A stretch of DNA of 64,000 bases from Prorocentrum cordatum (GCA_963575745.1 CAUYUJ010001336.1:67501-131500), one strand, 5' to 3'. Positions 9,546-20,280 are shown, counted from the stretch's first letter. Numbers and translations are program-made. The notes: generated by a model not told the origin, from the sequence alone.

Positions 9546-10141
9546 GAGTGTTTTCGAGGCGTCGAGGCCGCCCGAGGGAAAACGAATCTGCCCCCCCCAC
9601 CCACCCACCCACTCCCCCGGGACCCCCCCCCCCCCCGGGGAAGGGATCGAAGGGAAGTGGCTTCCCTTCGACTCGATTACGTCACTGCTAGATTTTTCTC
9701 TCGCGCACGAGCTTGAGAAGGAAGCTGCAGGGAAATGGGGCGACGGAGGCGACGACCGACGAAGACGACGACTCGAACAGCCAAGCCCCTCGCACACGCC
9801 GACAGGGTCGGCGGATTTTTGATTACTTCACTGGGCTGTAGTCTGAGCACAACGGCCATGGATGCAGCAGCGAGCGAGACAGGACGGGAGACAGGGAGAA
9901 CAGGAACAGAAAGGAACGAGATAGACATGGATGGTGTGTACACGAAAGAATTACACATGCACGGACATGCACGCAAATTCGGCAGGTTATTTTCGCGATA
10001 TGTAAACAAATGCACAACAGAGCATGTGTGTCTGCATTCCTCCTGCACAGACGGGAAGCACCCGGGGTGCCGGAATCATTCGCACCACACCAGCAAGGAT
10101 ATGTGATTGTAGATATCGATGGGCCGTGCAGGGAGGAGGAA
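9546..10141. other. No gene recognised
   Basis: Contains C-rich runs near 9590-9640. Otherwise unique sequence with no supported gene. Confidence 0.55.
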
Positions 10142-10553
10142 AGGGGAGGGAGCAGCAAGCGGGGGTTAAGCATTGGTTGCCCATTCGTTCAAATTGGACA
10201 CAGCGACGTCGAGAGCCTTCCATGGATACTCAAGGCACCGCAGTTCAAGACGCAACGGCGCAATTGAACACTGGGTCGACAGCCAGACACCGATCCACGC
10301 ATTGAGTGACCAAGCCAATCACGCTGCCAATTTTCTCCTGGAGAGACCGGTTCGCGTACCAAGCCTGATAACGAGGGAAAGGGAGGGACAGGGGGCGGGA
10401 GCAGCAAACAGATCGACATTGCGGATGTGGGGGCGCAATGGACACAAGAATTCAACAAGAAAGACACCAAGCCCAACAAACACAGCAGGGTCTTCAACCT
10501 TCAAATTGAAGCACACATGATGGGTCTTACGGGTGGTGATGCGGGAGTGCACG
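10142..10553 (+). repeat. Dispersed repeat, copy 2 (no T-rich insertion)
   Basis: Aligns with 3615-4183. It lacks the T-rich segment and the second copy of the 20-bp repeat. It has its own insertion of about 25 bp of GGGA-rich sequence near 10375-10400. Confidence 0.9.
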
Positions 10554-10735
10554 AGGGGGGTGGAGCGAGTGGGGGGGCAGTCTTCTCCGAAGGCGGAGGG
10601 GCCTCCAAGAAGGCAGGCGGTCTCTTAGAAGCCTTCCTGGCTTCCAATACCCTTCTTGGAGGCCTCCAGGCCTTTAAGGAGGAGCCTGCCTTCTTAGAAG
10701 CCACCCCGCCTTCTTAGACGGCCGCCTCCCTCGCG
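10554..10735. repeat. GCCTTCTTAGAAGGC-type short inverted units
   Basis: Repeated CTTCTTAGAAGC, CCAAGAAGGC and GGAGGCCTCC motifs alternate in direction, giving many short palindromes. Confidence 0.6.
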
Positions 10736-11104
10736 CCACCCCCTTGTCCGCGCCGCCAACACTATCCTTCCTCCCCTGCTTGGCTGCACGTAGGAGTGAC
10801 CTTTCGCGGGAGTGACCTCTGGTGCTCAGTGGCTTCGGGGTAGGCAGGGGAGGGGGAGAGGCAGATCCGAGAGCGCAGGCGGCTGCCGTCGCAGCGCATG
10901 CAGCGACCAGAAAACCGCACACCGGATTCCGTCCTTGCCTGTAGTCCTCTTGCGTGCGGCCGACACCCATCCTCCCTCCTCCCCCGACCTCCGACAGCGT
11001 GGGCCCCTGGAGGTCTACGGCGCACTTCACGGTCCCGGGGCCCGGGGTTGACGACGGTGGAGACTTTTCCGTCGGGACTTCTGTCGCGACGCGAGGAGGT
11101 CAGG

Positions 11105-11225
11105 GATGAACAGGAGGAGGAGGAGGAGGAGCAGGAGGAGGAGGAGGAGGAGGAGGAGGAGGAGGAGTGTGGGACGCGAGGGAAATGAGAGGATGATGAG
11201 GAGGAGGGGGAGGAGGAGGAGGATG
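11105..11225. repeat. GGA tract
   Basis: Nearly uninterrupted GGA triplets. Its Glu/Arg-rich translations are not genes. Confidence 0.95.
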
Positions 11226-11547
11226 GGGGGAGGTGGACGACACGAGCCCTGCGACGCGAGTTTGCCACGGCGCGGTGGAGGCCGTGGCCCTCCCCTTGCG
11301 GCTCGGGCGACAACACCGATCCTGGCGGGGCCCGCCCTGTGTGGGCCCGCTCTGTGTCTCCGCCCCCCCGTGTGGGCTAGTTCGCATCTTCATAGGCCGA
11401 AGAAGAAGAAGAACAATAATGGCGGAGCCCGCCCTGGGCCCAGAAGATCGCTGAGGGGCAGCGAAGGCGATCTGCGTGTCGGGGGGCGACGGAGGAGGGG
11501 GCACTTCAGGATCGGCGGCGAGCGAGGGGGGGAAGCGGGAAGGATAA

Positions 11548-11705
11548 TTACCAGCCTCGAACGTATCCCTATCCCTAAGATTGACACGCCAAAAGGCGAT
11601 GACAATCTTAGGGATTCGCCCTCAAAAAATACGGGAATCCCTAAGATTGGCATCGTGATGAGGAGGTGCCCAGCATAGGGATAGGGATATGTTCCAGGCT
11701 GGTAA
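11548..11705. mobile_element. TIR element family B, 158 bp
   Basis: The left end starts TTACCAGCCTCGAACGTATC. The right end, read on the other strand, matches it at 27 of 29 positions (TTACCAGCCTGGAACATATC and on). A perfect 5-bp duplication, GATAA, flanks it at 11543-11547 and 11706-11710. Inside, CCCTAAGATTG (11573-11583) and its complement (11603-11613) form a nested hairpin, with a third copy at 11639-11650. It has no coding capacity, as expected of a MITE. Confidence 0.85.
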
Positions 11706-11714
11706 GATAAGGCC

Positions 11715-11835
11715 CTCTCAGAAGGCGGCAGTTTCCAGTGTCTTCGGGGAAGGCTTAGAGCTAGACCACTTCTCAGAAGGCCGGGGGACTTCCGAGCCTT
11801 CTGAAAAGGCCCGCCCCTTCTCAATTCCCCCCCCC
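11715..11835 (+). repeat. Dispersed repeat, inverted copy at 29045-29145
   Basis: Blocks CGGGGAAGGCTTAGA, CTTCTCAGAAG, GGGGGACTTCCGA, CTTCTGA and AAGGCCCGCCCCTTCTCA occur here, and in reverse complement in the same order at 29045-29145. Confidence 0.8.
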
Positions 11836-12139
11836 CCGGGCACGCCGCCGAGGTAATGGCCGTAGGGTAAGGGCAAGCCTAAGCAGAAGATCCGAGCTTC
11901 TTGCCAATGGGGGTCGTACGGGTTGCTATCGACGGATCCAGAGCGCTGGCCGAGCGCATTGGGACCTGGCCCCGGAAAACGCTGCCCCCCCAGCGACCTC
12001 CAGTGTACAGGCCTCCCCGGCCAAGCCAGGGCGGGAGGGCGCATGCCGCATGCGCCGATCCTGGGCCCAGGCCGGGGCATGCCGGGGCCGGTGCAGCTCT
12101 CGTCGCCCGCGCCGCAGGCAGCGGGCCACGGCCTCCCCT

Positions 12140-12375
12140 GATGGGCCTGCTTTCCCCACCACCACCACCAACCACCACCACCACCACACCCACCATAAGT
12201 TGGAGGGGTAGGGGGTCCTCCTCCTCCTCCTCCTCCTCCTCCTCCTCTTCCTCCTCCTCCTCCTCCTCCTCCTCTTCGTCCTCTTCGTCCTCCTCTTCGT
12301 CCTCCTCCTCGTCCTCCTCCTCCTCCTCCCCCCCATCCAACTTACTGGTGGTGGTTGTGGAAGGTAGGCCCGTTA
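12140..12375. mobile_element. TIR element family D, copy 1 (TCC core)
   Basis: The left end reads GATGGGCCTGCTTTCC, then CCACC repeats, then ATAAGTTGGAGGGG. The right end mirrors this with CCCCATCCAACTTACTGG, GTGG repeats, GGAAGG and TAGGCCC. About 115 bp of TCC triplets fill the core. No clean target duplication is visible. Confidence 0.7.
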
Positions 12376-12834
12376 TCCCCCGCGGCGTGGCAGGATCGCG
12401 GCGCAAAGGTTCGCTCGGCGTCGTCGTCTTGCGCCCAGCGGCCAGGGACGGCGCCCCCGCGAGTCGAAGAATAATCGGGGGAGCGTAAGACCTGGGTTTG
12501 CCAGGACTCGGGTTCGCCATTGTTTTTTGACGACCGCGACTCGGATTTTGACGAGTAGGAGTTTCGTGGGATGTCTGCAGCGGGAGGCCTCGTCAAAATG
12601 AAGGCTCGGCCTCGTCATTTTTTTGACGACCTCGTCGGGGATTTCCGAGTCCCCTGTACCCGGGTCTTACGCTCCCTTGAAATAAGCAGCTGCTCGGAGG
12701 TCTCCACGCGGTTTTCTTGGATCGGCGTTGGGCCCCCTGGGGGCGCCTCTGGCGCGGACCTTAGCGCGCTCCTCGGTCCCAGCGCCGCTCCAAGAAATTC
12801 ACGCAGACCTCCGAGAAGTCTTGTTCCTCTGCCC

Positions 12835-12962
12835 GTCGTCGCCGTCCTCGTCGTCGTGATCGTTCCCATCGTCGTCGTCGCCGTCGTCCTCGTCCTTGCC
12901 GTCGTCCCCGTCGTCGCCTTCGTCGTTCTTGCCGTCGTCGCCGTCGTCGTCGTTGACGTCGT

Positions 12963-13012
<50 letters not shown>

Positions 13013-13030
13013 TCGTCTTCATCGTCATGG
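12835..13030. repeat. GTC/GCC trinucleotide tract
   Basis: About 200 bp of GTC with scattered GCC and TTC triplets. Val-, Ser-, Arg- or Asp-rich frames are repeat translations. Confidence 0.95.
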
Positions 13031-13137
13031 TCGTCATCCCTCTGCCCCTGGGCGCCCAGGGACGGCGCCTGCACCCCGGCCGGCCTCACCTGCGAGGGCT
13101 ACGCCAGGGCCGGCCTCTGCGCGCGAGGCACCTCCCT

Positions 13138-13445
13138 TTCCTCCTCCTCCTCCTCCTCCTCTCCTCCTCCGCCCTCCTCCCCCTCCTCCCCCTCCTCCCC
13201 TCCCCCCTCCTCCTACTCCTCCCTCTCCTCCTCCTCCTCCTCCTCCTCCTCCTCCTCCGCCTCCCTCCCCTTCTCCTCCTCTCCCCCTCCTCCTTTCCTC
13301 CTCCCCTATGCCCTCCTCTCCTTCCTCTCCCTCCCTCCTCCTCCTCCTTCCTCCTCCCCCTCCTCCTCCTCCTCCTCCCCCTCCTCCGCCTCCTCTTCCT
13401 CCTCCTCCCCCTCCTCCTCTTCCTCCTCCTCCCCCTCCTCTCCCC
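13138..13445. repeat. TCC tract
   Basis: About 300 bp of TCC/CTC triplets with interruptions. Confidence 0.95.
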
Positions 13446-13561
13446 GCGCCCGGCGCCGCGGCGGGCCCGCCACTGCCCTGCCGGGGGGCACCGGGCCTCG
13501 CAGCAGGATCGGGGCTTCGTATATCGGCCACGCGTAGAAGGGCGGCAGTGGGAGGGGGGAG

Positions 13562-13808
13562 CCCTGACTCCGGATCCGCCCTACTTTGGCTTTTTTCCAA
13601 CTTAAAATTGCGTCGGAAATCCACCTATAAGAGGCCGAAAAAGTAGGGCGGAAATTGCTGCAGCCAACATAAAATAGGGCGGAAATCCACAGAAACAGCA
13701 ACAGAAAAGTAGGGCGGAAATTGGCATCAGCGGGGCTTGAAAAGTAAGGCGGAAATTCCAAGCCCAACTTACGAATTTCCCCAAAGTTGGGCGGATCCGG
13801 AGTCAGGG
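13562..13808. mobile_element. TIR element family C, 247 bp
   Basis: The left end (13562-13589) begins CCCTGACTCCGGATCCGCCC. The right end (13781-13808) is its reverse complement with one mismatch in 28. The inside is AT-richer than the flanks and carries about five GTAGGGCGGAAATTG-like subterminal repeats. Both flanks are G-rich, so no target duplication can be read. Confidence 0.75.
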
Positions 13809-14049
13809 AGGGGTTCTTGAAAGCTCCTCGGCTTCTTGGAAGGCGCGTGCCTTCTCCTCGGGGGCGGAAAAGAGGGGGGGGGGGACTAGGGGGGGGGTTG
13901 GATATCATGGCGGGGGCCATGATATTTCCCCAGATTTCATGGCGCCTCTTCTTATTTCATTACGTCCCTGGCCCCCCCGCTGGGCCGCGCACATGCCGCC
14001 GGTCATGATTTGCACCCCCCCTCTTGGACACCCCCCTCTTGGCCGCTCC

Positions 14050-14246
14050 CGATATCCCCAGACCCCCGACCTAATGATTTTTTTCATTGCGTCGACCCCT
14101 GGAGGCCCCGACTCGTTCCCCTGGGCCGGCTTTTCATCCTGAGTCGTCGTTTGATGGTCTCGAGGGCCGGCAAGGGCCCCCAGAGGCCGAAAATAGCAAC
14201 AAAACCTCCCGTCACGATTCTTTCATTACCCGAGGGGGTCTGGGTC
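14050..14246 (-). repeat. Dispersed element family G, inverted copy
   Basis: The reverse complement of the 5556-5738 blocks, in order: ATTTTTTTCATTGCGTCGAC, GGCCGGCTTTTCATCCTGAG, AGGGCCGGCAAGGGCC, GAGGCCGAAAATAGC and CCTCCCGTCA. The ends CCCCAGACCCCCGACCTAAT and, from the other side, CCCAGACCCCCTCGGGTAAT form an imperfect TIR. Confidence 0.7.
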
Positions 14247-14439
14247 TGTAGATGTAGGGGCGGCGCCTCCGAAGAAGCAGCCTCCTTCTAAATAGCCTTC
14301 CCCCCTCCCCCCTACGGCCCTACCCCCTGGTGCACGCCGCCAACCTCCGCTCCCCGCGCCCGGCGCCGCGGCGGGCCCGCCACGTCGGGGGGCACCGGCC
14401 GTCGCAGCATGGTCGGGGCTTATAGAACCAGGCAGGATC

Positions 14440-14610
14440 GCGTCGTTCAAGAGATCAGGACGGGAGGTTTTCGCCCAAGTTCGGCCTTGGGGGTCCCTCG
14501 CCGGGCCTCGGGGCCGTCAGAGAACGACTCGGGATGAAGCGCCGGTCCTGGGGAAGGGGTCGGGACTTCCAGGGACCCCGTATTGAAGGAGTCAGGACGT
14601 AGCATGTCTG
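14440..14610 (+). repeat. Dispersed element family G, direct copy
   Basis: Contains ATCAGGACGGGAGGTTTTCG, GGGCCTCGGGGCCGTC, ACGACTCGGGATGAA, GCGCCGGTCCTGGGGAAGG and GTATTGAAGGAGTCAGGACG. It lies about 200 bp from the inverted copy. Confidence 0.7.
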
Positions 14611-15606
14611 TGTAGAGGGGGTCAGGGGCAAGGATAGGGGGGGACAGGCAAACGGGGGGACGCATCGACCCCCAATCGACCATTGGTCGCCCAGGGTTCG
14701 TGGGGGGGGCGGTTATCCCGAGGTGGGGCTAGGGAGCGACCCTCAGATCCAGGCGTTGCAATTTTTTGACAACGGGCGTTTTCGCTCGGATTCGGGCCCC
14801 GGGACCCTCACAGATCTATCCGGTTCGACACATGTTGCAGAAACAATGGGGTGCGAAGCTCCGTTGATGATTTTTTTGCGTTGTTGCAATTCTTGTTGCA
14901 ACGTCGGATCTCAAGGGAACCCCCTGGATGCTCAAATTTCCTTGGTCCAGGAGCCGTTGAAAGTTTTCTCAATCCTCATCGGTGGCCCCTCCTGCCCTTT
15001 TTCCCTCTTCCGTTGTCTCCCCTCTCGCCTCCCTTGTCCGTCCTTTTTCCGCCTCTCTCCTCCTCCTTCCTTTCTTCGTCGCCTTTCCGCCTTCCCGTCG
15101 CGCCCTCCTAGCCGTTCCTCCCGCCCCTCCTTCTGGGCGGTCTTCCTTCCCCCATTCCGCAGCCGTGCTCCTCCATCACGCTCCTCCCGTCGTCCATCGC
15201 ACCCCTCCTTCCTGCGAGGTCCTGTGAGGCCATGTTGAGGCCCTACGGGACAGGGCCCGTGGCTGGGATTTGGCTGGGCGGCGGCTGGGCCGCGGCCGGG
15301 ATTCGGCTGGGATTTTGCCGGTGGCGTCTTATTTTTTGTAAGGGCGGTTATTTTGTGTAAGGAAAGCGGCGGCTGGGCGGCGGACCGGCTTGCTTGGGAT
15401 TTTGCTGGGCGGCGGCCGGGTTTGGCTGGGATTGCAGCCGGGCGGGGGGCCCGCGGGCCTCAGAAGCGCGTCTGCAGCGAAGCATTGGCGCGCGATTCGT
15501 ATGGGTCAGGGCATCTTCGGCTTACGCTCGCACCCGGCGCCCTCGCATCGCAACGGGCTGCGTATTTATCGCCCTCCACATTGGAACTTCATACCTTTTA
15601 CACGTG
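14611..15606. other. No gene recognised
   Basis: 14990-15225 is strongly pyrimidine-rich. 15240-15460 repeats GGCTGGG(C/A)TTTGGCTGGGC-like motifs. The long plus-strand frame across 15394-16698 is repeat- and composition-driven. Confidence 0.55.
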
Positions 15607-15870
15607 CGCTTCGGCTTCGCAGTCATGCTGCACTGTGTGGCGGCATCGTCTTTTCGACATCGTTTTTCTGCTTCGCAGTCGCGCTGCGCAGCGTGGCGGT
15701 ATTCATGTTGCGACGCGCCCCTCTTCTGCTTCAGAGTCGCGCTGCGCTGCGTGGCGGTATTCATGTTGCGACGCGCCCCTCTTCTGCTTCAGAGTCGCGC
15801 TGCGCTGCGTGGCGGCGGTTTTGCGCTGACTCACGTGGGTGTCTTTGCATTCGCGCTGCGCTGCGTGACG
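15607..15870 (+). repeat. 58-bp tandem repeat
   Basis: CTTCTGCTTCAGAGTCGCGC begins units at 15723 and 15781. Diverged units precede (about 15607 and 15665) and follow (about 15840). Each carries GCTGCGTGGCGG and TTGCGACGCGCCCC. Confidence 0.85.
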
Positions 15871-16481
15871 GTATCCCTGTTTCGACGCATGGGCCTGTCT
15901 TTTTTCCACCGGCGTGCGCGTGTCTGCGGTTATTCCATCGCCGTGGCAACACCTTCTTTGGTCGCGTCTAGGGGGTTGCGTTGCCTCCCCGTCGTTCGAT
16001 GCGGTTTTGTGAGTGGCTGGGCGACGTCATTGGCCATTCGGTTTTCACACGCCACGGTCGCCTGGTTGCACGGCGCAGCGTGGCGCTGCAGCTTCCCTCT
16101 CGCTCAGCCGCGCCACAGCAGGCGGCGAAGCGCCGCGCCCCCGCCTCGCCGCTTAGTTCGTTCGCTGCGCGGCGTGCAGCGCCGCGCGGCAAGCTGCGCC
16201 CTGCGAGCGCGACTTGTTGAGGTGGGCGCCGCCCAAGACCGCGCGTTTCGTCTCCTCTGCCACCCCGTGATTTCCTTTTCCTTCCAACCGTCCCCCGTCT
16301 ATCCCCGCTCCGTGTCCTTCCCCCCCGCTGCCGCGATGTTGCGCCGCCGCAGCACCGCTGCCCTTCTCCGCAAGGCTGCGATACTCGGGCTTCTCTTTCG
16401 CTTTGGGAGGGCTGTCCCGCGGCGGGGCTGCGGCCGGGCGAGCGCCGCGCCGTTCCCGGCTTTTCTCTTGGGGGGCCCATT

Positions 16482-17086
16482 CGACGCACGCTCGCTTGGG
16501 CCTCCTCCGCCCACGGCGAGTTCGACGGCCTCGTCGCGGGCGACGTCTGCACCGACGGCAGCCTGCTGTACGGCAGTCGCGCGGTTCGGCGGCGAGGAGG
16601 CTGGTCGTTGGCGCAGCTGGCGCCCGACAAGGAACGGCTTTTCGCCTGACGCGAGCCCCAGCGGGGGCACAATGGCAGCGGGCGGTTTCCCGAAGTGAAT
16701 TGGAGGCAGTTCGGCGCGCGCTGGAGGTGGCGCGCCCGCCGTTCACAATCTGGACCGACTGCGAGAGCATTCTCGACGGCGTCGCGCGCGGCTTAGCCTG
16801 GGCCGAGAGGCCGAGCACAATGCATTCTGAGACGTGGAGCCGCTTCTGGGCCCTGATCGCCGAGAACGGCGGCATCGGCCCGAAGGGGATCTGGTCCCAG
16901 AAGGCGAAGGCGCACGCGACGCGGGCCCAGCGTCAAGTCATGGTTTTCGCGCGCCTTGCAAGAAATACGCATGCTGGTCACTGCGCCAAGCTAGGAGCCA
17001 AGCGGCGCGACCATGTAGCCTGGCAGCGAGAAGCGTCGATCCAACGGTGCAAACTCGTTTCGGATGTGTTAGAGTTTCTAGAGTAG
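16482..17086 (+). pseudogene. RNase H domain of a decayed retroelement
   Basis: The reading starts in one phase with GDVCTDGSLLYG (first catalytic Asp, codon at 16554) and runs to an in-frame TGA at 16647. One base back the fold continues in the next phase, from LTRAPAG through SELEAV (catalytic Glu) and WTDCESILDG (second Asp, codon at 16757) to KAKAHAT (His, codon at 16913), ending at TAG 17084-17086. These follow the DEDD order of type I RNase H. The last Asp of the family, expected in an ADxxAK-like motif, reads Gly (HAGHCAK, codon GGT at 16976-16978). RNase H cleaves the RNA of RNA-DNA hybrids during retrotransposition. The frameshift and missing Asp argue that this copy is dead. No reverse transcriptase lies intact beside it. 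Confidence 0.75.
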
Positions 17087-17344
17087 AATTCTGCCGTCGG
17101 TGTGCAAGGTACGCCCACGACAGGTGACCCGGTCTTCTGTCTCAGTGTCCTGGGGACGATCCTCGGAAGATCTCTGGGCGTTCGAATGGGGGGGGAAGGG
17201 CGACACCCGACCACGAACCGCCTTTTTCTGATGCAGCCCCATGTCGTTCAGGAGAGACCTGGGGGATGGTGCTGTCTCATCATCGTCGGTCGCGCTCTCT
17301 TGTTCATGGCAGGGCAAATCAGGGTAGCAGACTCCTCGTACCAG

Positions 17345-17379
17345 AATCCTCCTCGTCCTCCTCCTCCCCCTCCTCCTCA

Positions 17380-17411
<32 letters not shown>

Positions 17412-17425
17412 CTCCTCCTTTCGGC
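17345..17425. repeat. TCC tract
   Basis: Nearly pure TCC/CTC triplets. Confidence 0.95.
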
Positions 17426-17805
17426 AAGTATTCACACGCCTGGTTTTTGCCGTAAGTCGGCCAAGACCGAAATCTGTGCATGTCCGGTGCTCCCCGGCAT
17501 GGGTCCAGCTTCCCCTTTTGGCGTCGTCGTTCTTATTGGTTTGACCCATTGCTTCAAGTTGACTTGTCTCGCGCTCTCGTATGCGATGGTGCGTCGCTGT
17601 GGAAGCCCGCCGCCACCGCCACGCCGAATTTTGTGACATGTTCGTTGCGCGCTGACGCGCCGTGGAGTTGCTTACGTCCGGCTTGATTCCCAGAGTTTTC
17701 GCCGCGGAAGTGTTACATGTTGTTCTTGTTTTGGGGGCACCGCCTCTTTGGAGCCCATTTCTTTATTGCTTGGGGCATGACGGGCGTCATGGCGCCCGCC
17801 CCCTC

Positions 17806-18470
17806 CCTCATGACGTAACGCTTCCCCCCCCCAGTGCGCTCCGGGCACGGCCGCCGTGCGTATTGGGATCCGCGTAGGTGTCCGCGTAGGAATCCGCATA
17901 GGAGTCTGGTCCGCAGTCGTCGTCGTCGACGTCGTCGTCGTCGTCGTCGTCGTCGCTCATCGTCGTCGTCGTCGTCGCTCGTGGCTCGTGGCTCGTGGCT
18001 CGTCGCTCGTCGCTCATCATCGTCGTGCGCGCGGACGCGGCTGGAGCCTGTTTTGTTATTCCCGGCCGGTGACGGCAATCATCTGGGAGGGTGGATGGGG
18101 ATCGATGACGTCACGCTTCGCGCCGGCGGCGCCTGGGAATGCCAAGGAATGACGGAGGACGAGTGGCACCAGCATGTAGGCGGCGATCTGCACCGCAACG
18201 CCTGTGTACACCTCAGTGCCTGCGTGCACCACAGCGCTTGTGTACACCACACCGCCTATGTACACCACAGCAGCTGCGTGCAACACAGTGCCAGTTTGTG
18301 CCACCGCGCGCGCGGGCGCAACAGCTCTTGCCTACACACATCAGCCGCGTGCAACACAACAGTGTACTCCACAATGCCTGCGTGCATTGCAGTGCCTGAG
18401 TGCACCACGGCGCTTGTGTGCACCGCAGCAACCGTGTGCAACACAACACCATTGTTGTATGTAGAATGTT
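17806..18470 (+). repeat. Left arm of a large inverted duplication
   Basis: In order: ATGACGTAACGC, a C run, a GTC tract with GCTCGTGG units, CGTGCGCGCGGACGCGGCTG, CAGCATGTAGGCGGCGATCT, then about 16 units of 18 bp (GCCTGTGTACACCACAGC and variants). The right arm at 18957-19410 has most of these in reverse complement. Confidence 0.8.
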
Positions 18471-18744
18471 TGAAGGAATCATTATGAGGAAATGGAGCGT
18501 TTGAGGATTCCACCGAAAACACAAGAAAATCATCCTTATGCACAAAGGAACGCCAAGGGAATCTACGAGTCCTTCCGAATTCGCCCACACCACCGTAATT
18601 CCTCCCATCTGTGTCCACGAGATTCCAGCTACATTGGCCGTCCGAGAACCAAGTGGACCGATTCAATAGAACATTATTCGGTGCACGCTGAATTGCGCAC
18701 GTGTGCTGCAGCGCCAACCCGCACGACACGGGGTAAGGAGTAGG

Positions 18745-18845
18745 AGGAGGAGGAGGAGGAGGAGGAAGAGAGAAAGGAGGAGGAGGAGGAGGAGGAGGAG
18801 GAGGACGAGGAGGAGGGAGAAGAGGAGAAGGTGGAAGTGGAGGAG
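18745..18845. repeat. GGA tract
   Basis: GGA/GAG triplets in the spacer of the inverted duplication. The rest of the spacer (18470-18744 and 18846-18956) is unique sequence with no gene recognised. Confidence 0.9.
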
Positions 18846-18956
18846 ACGGGAACAAGGAGAAACGTCGCATCCGATTATCAGCACTTTCCTGGCGTGGCGC
18901 TTCCGCAGCAGATCATCACGTACAGGCTCCTTCCGCTTCCGCGTCGCTTCCGCAGC

Positions 18957-19410
18957 GTGTCCTATGCACGCAGGCAGCGTGGTGTACAATAGCGGTGCGT
19001 TGCACGCGGATGCTGTGGTGTAGACAGGCGCTGTGGCGTGCACAGGCGCCGCGGTGCACGCAAGTATTGTGGTGTACACAGGCGCTGCGTTGCACATGGT
19101 TGTTTCCGGTGTGCACATGTACACCGGCCGGCGCTGTAGTGTACGCAAGCATTGCAGTGTAAACAAGCGCTGGGTTGCACACGGTTGTTGCGATGTACGC
19201 AGGTGCTGTGGTGTACACGCGCGCCGTGGTACACACGAGCGTTGTGGTGTACACAGGCGCAGGGGGGCAGATCGCCACCTACATGCTGCTCGCGTCGTCG
19301 TCGTCGTCGTCGTCGTCGCTTGTCGCTCGTCGCGTCGTGCGCGTGGGCGCGGCTGCGATGCCGGAGCCACACTGCGGGGGGGGGGGGGGCGTTACGTCAT
19401 AACCCCCTCC
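18957..19410 (-). repeat. Right arm of a large inverted duplication
   Basis: Read on the minus strand it gives ATGACGTAACGC, a C run, the GCGCACGACGCGACGAGCGA block, a GAC tract, CAGCATGTAGGTGGCGATCT, then about 17 units of the 18-bp minisatellite in the same phase as the left arm. Confidence 0.8.
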
Positions 19411-20280
19411 CCGCCCCCCCCCCCCCCCAGCCACCCCCCCCATTCCCCCCCCCCCCCCTCCAGACGCCCGTCATCGCGCTCTTGTGTGAGGGCAAAGTGG
19501 TTCGAAGATCATTGTTGGGCACCCTTGAGTCAACGCATGCTATTCACAGCCGGTTTTTGGCTGCCCTTCGGGAGAGGGATTGCGGACATTTCGGGAAGCT
19601 TCCAACCCAGCGGTTTCTCCCTGGGAAATTAGACGTGCGGGTTGTTTTTCCCCGTTGGTTCGCCTCAGCGCTCATACTATCATTTCACAGGTTGTGCAAC
19701 AACCAACAACCGTAAGGAATCCTGGTATGAGGGTCCTTTGGCCAAATGTAAAACCCCTTGGGCGAAGTGGTCTCACATTGCCAGACGTCGGCCGCAATAT
19801 CGTATGAACGGCTTTGCCGCAGATCAAGAAAAATATCGTCCGCTGTGCCGTGGGCAACGCAAACTCTTGACAAGGGAAGGGGTAACATGGGGTAATCATT
19901 TCCCGCGCAGTGGACACCATGATCGGTGAACGACGGAGACCGAGAAGGGGACAGAGGAGGATGGGAGGAGGAACGGGAAAAGGAAGGGAATCTGGGTCAG
20001 GACCGGGAGGAGATTGAAGGGAAGCAGGAGGAGCAGGAGGAGGCTGAGGAGGGAAGGGGAAGGAGGGTAAGGAGACGGAAGTGGGGAACAGGCGGATGGG
20101 CGACGGAGCAGCGTTCGCCTCCAGAGCTCGCCCTTAGAGAGGGCCAAGGGGCCCTCCCCCAGAGGCGCCGTGGTGGAGGGCTTCGAGTGGACCATTGGCT
20201 CCGGTCGCGGCCTCAGCGTCAGAGGAGCGCCGCGTCAGGCTGGTTGCCCCAGTGTCCTGGATCATGCCGTTTTCTTGGTA
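19411..20280. other. No gene recognised
   Basis: Begins with long C runs (19411-19462). Holds a GA-rich stretch at 19930-20090. Frames here are short and unconvincing. Confidence 0.55.

Noticed and set aside
11715-11835. Second TIR element next to family B
   Set aside because: It has an inverted partner at 29 kb but no inverted ends or flank duplication of its own, so I list it only as a dispersed repeat.
15394-16698. 434-codon plus-strand frame ahead of the RNase H relic
   Set aside because: Carries the 58-bp tandem repeat and is in the wrong phase for the RNase H motifs. High GC keeps it open.
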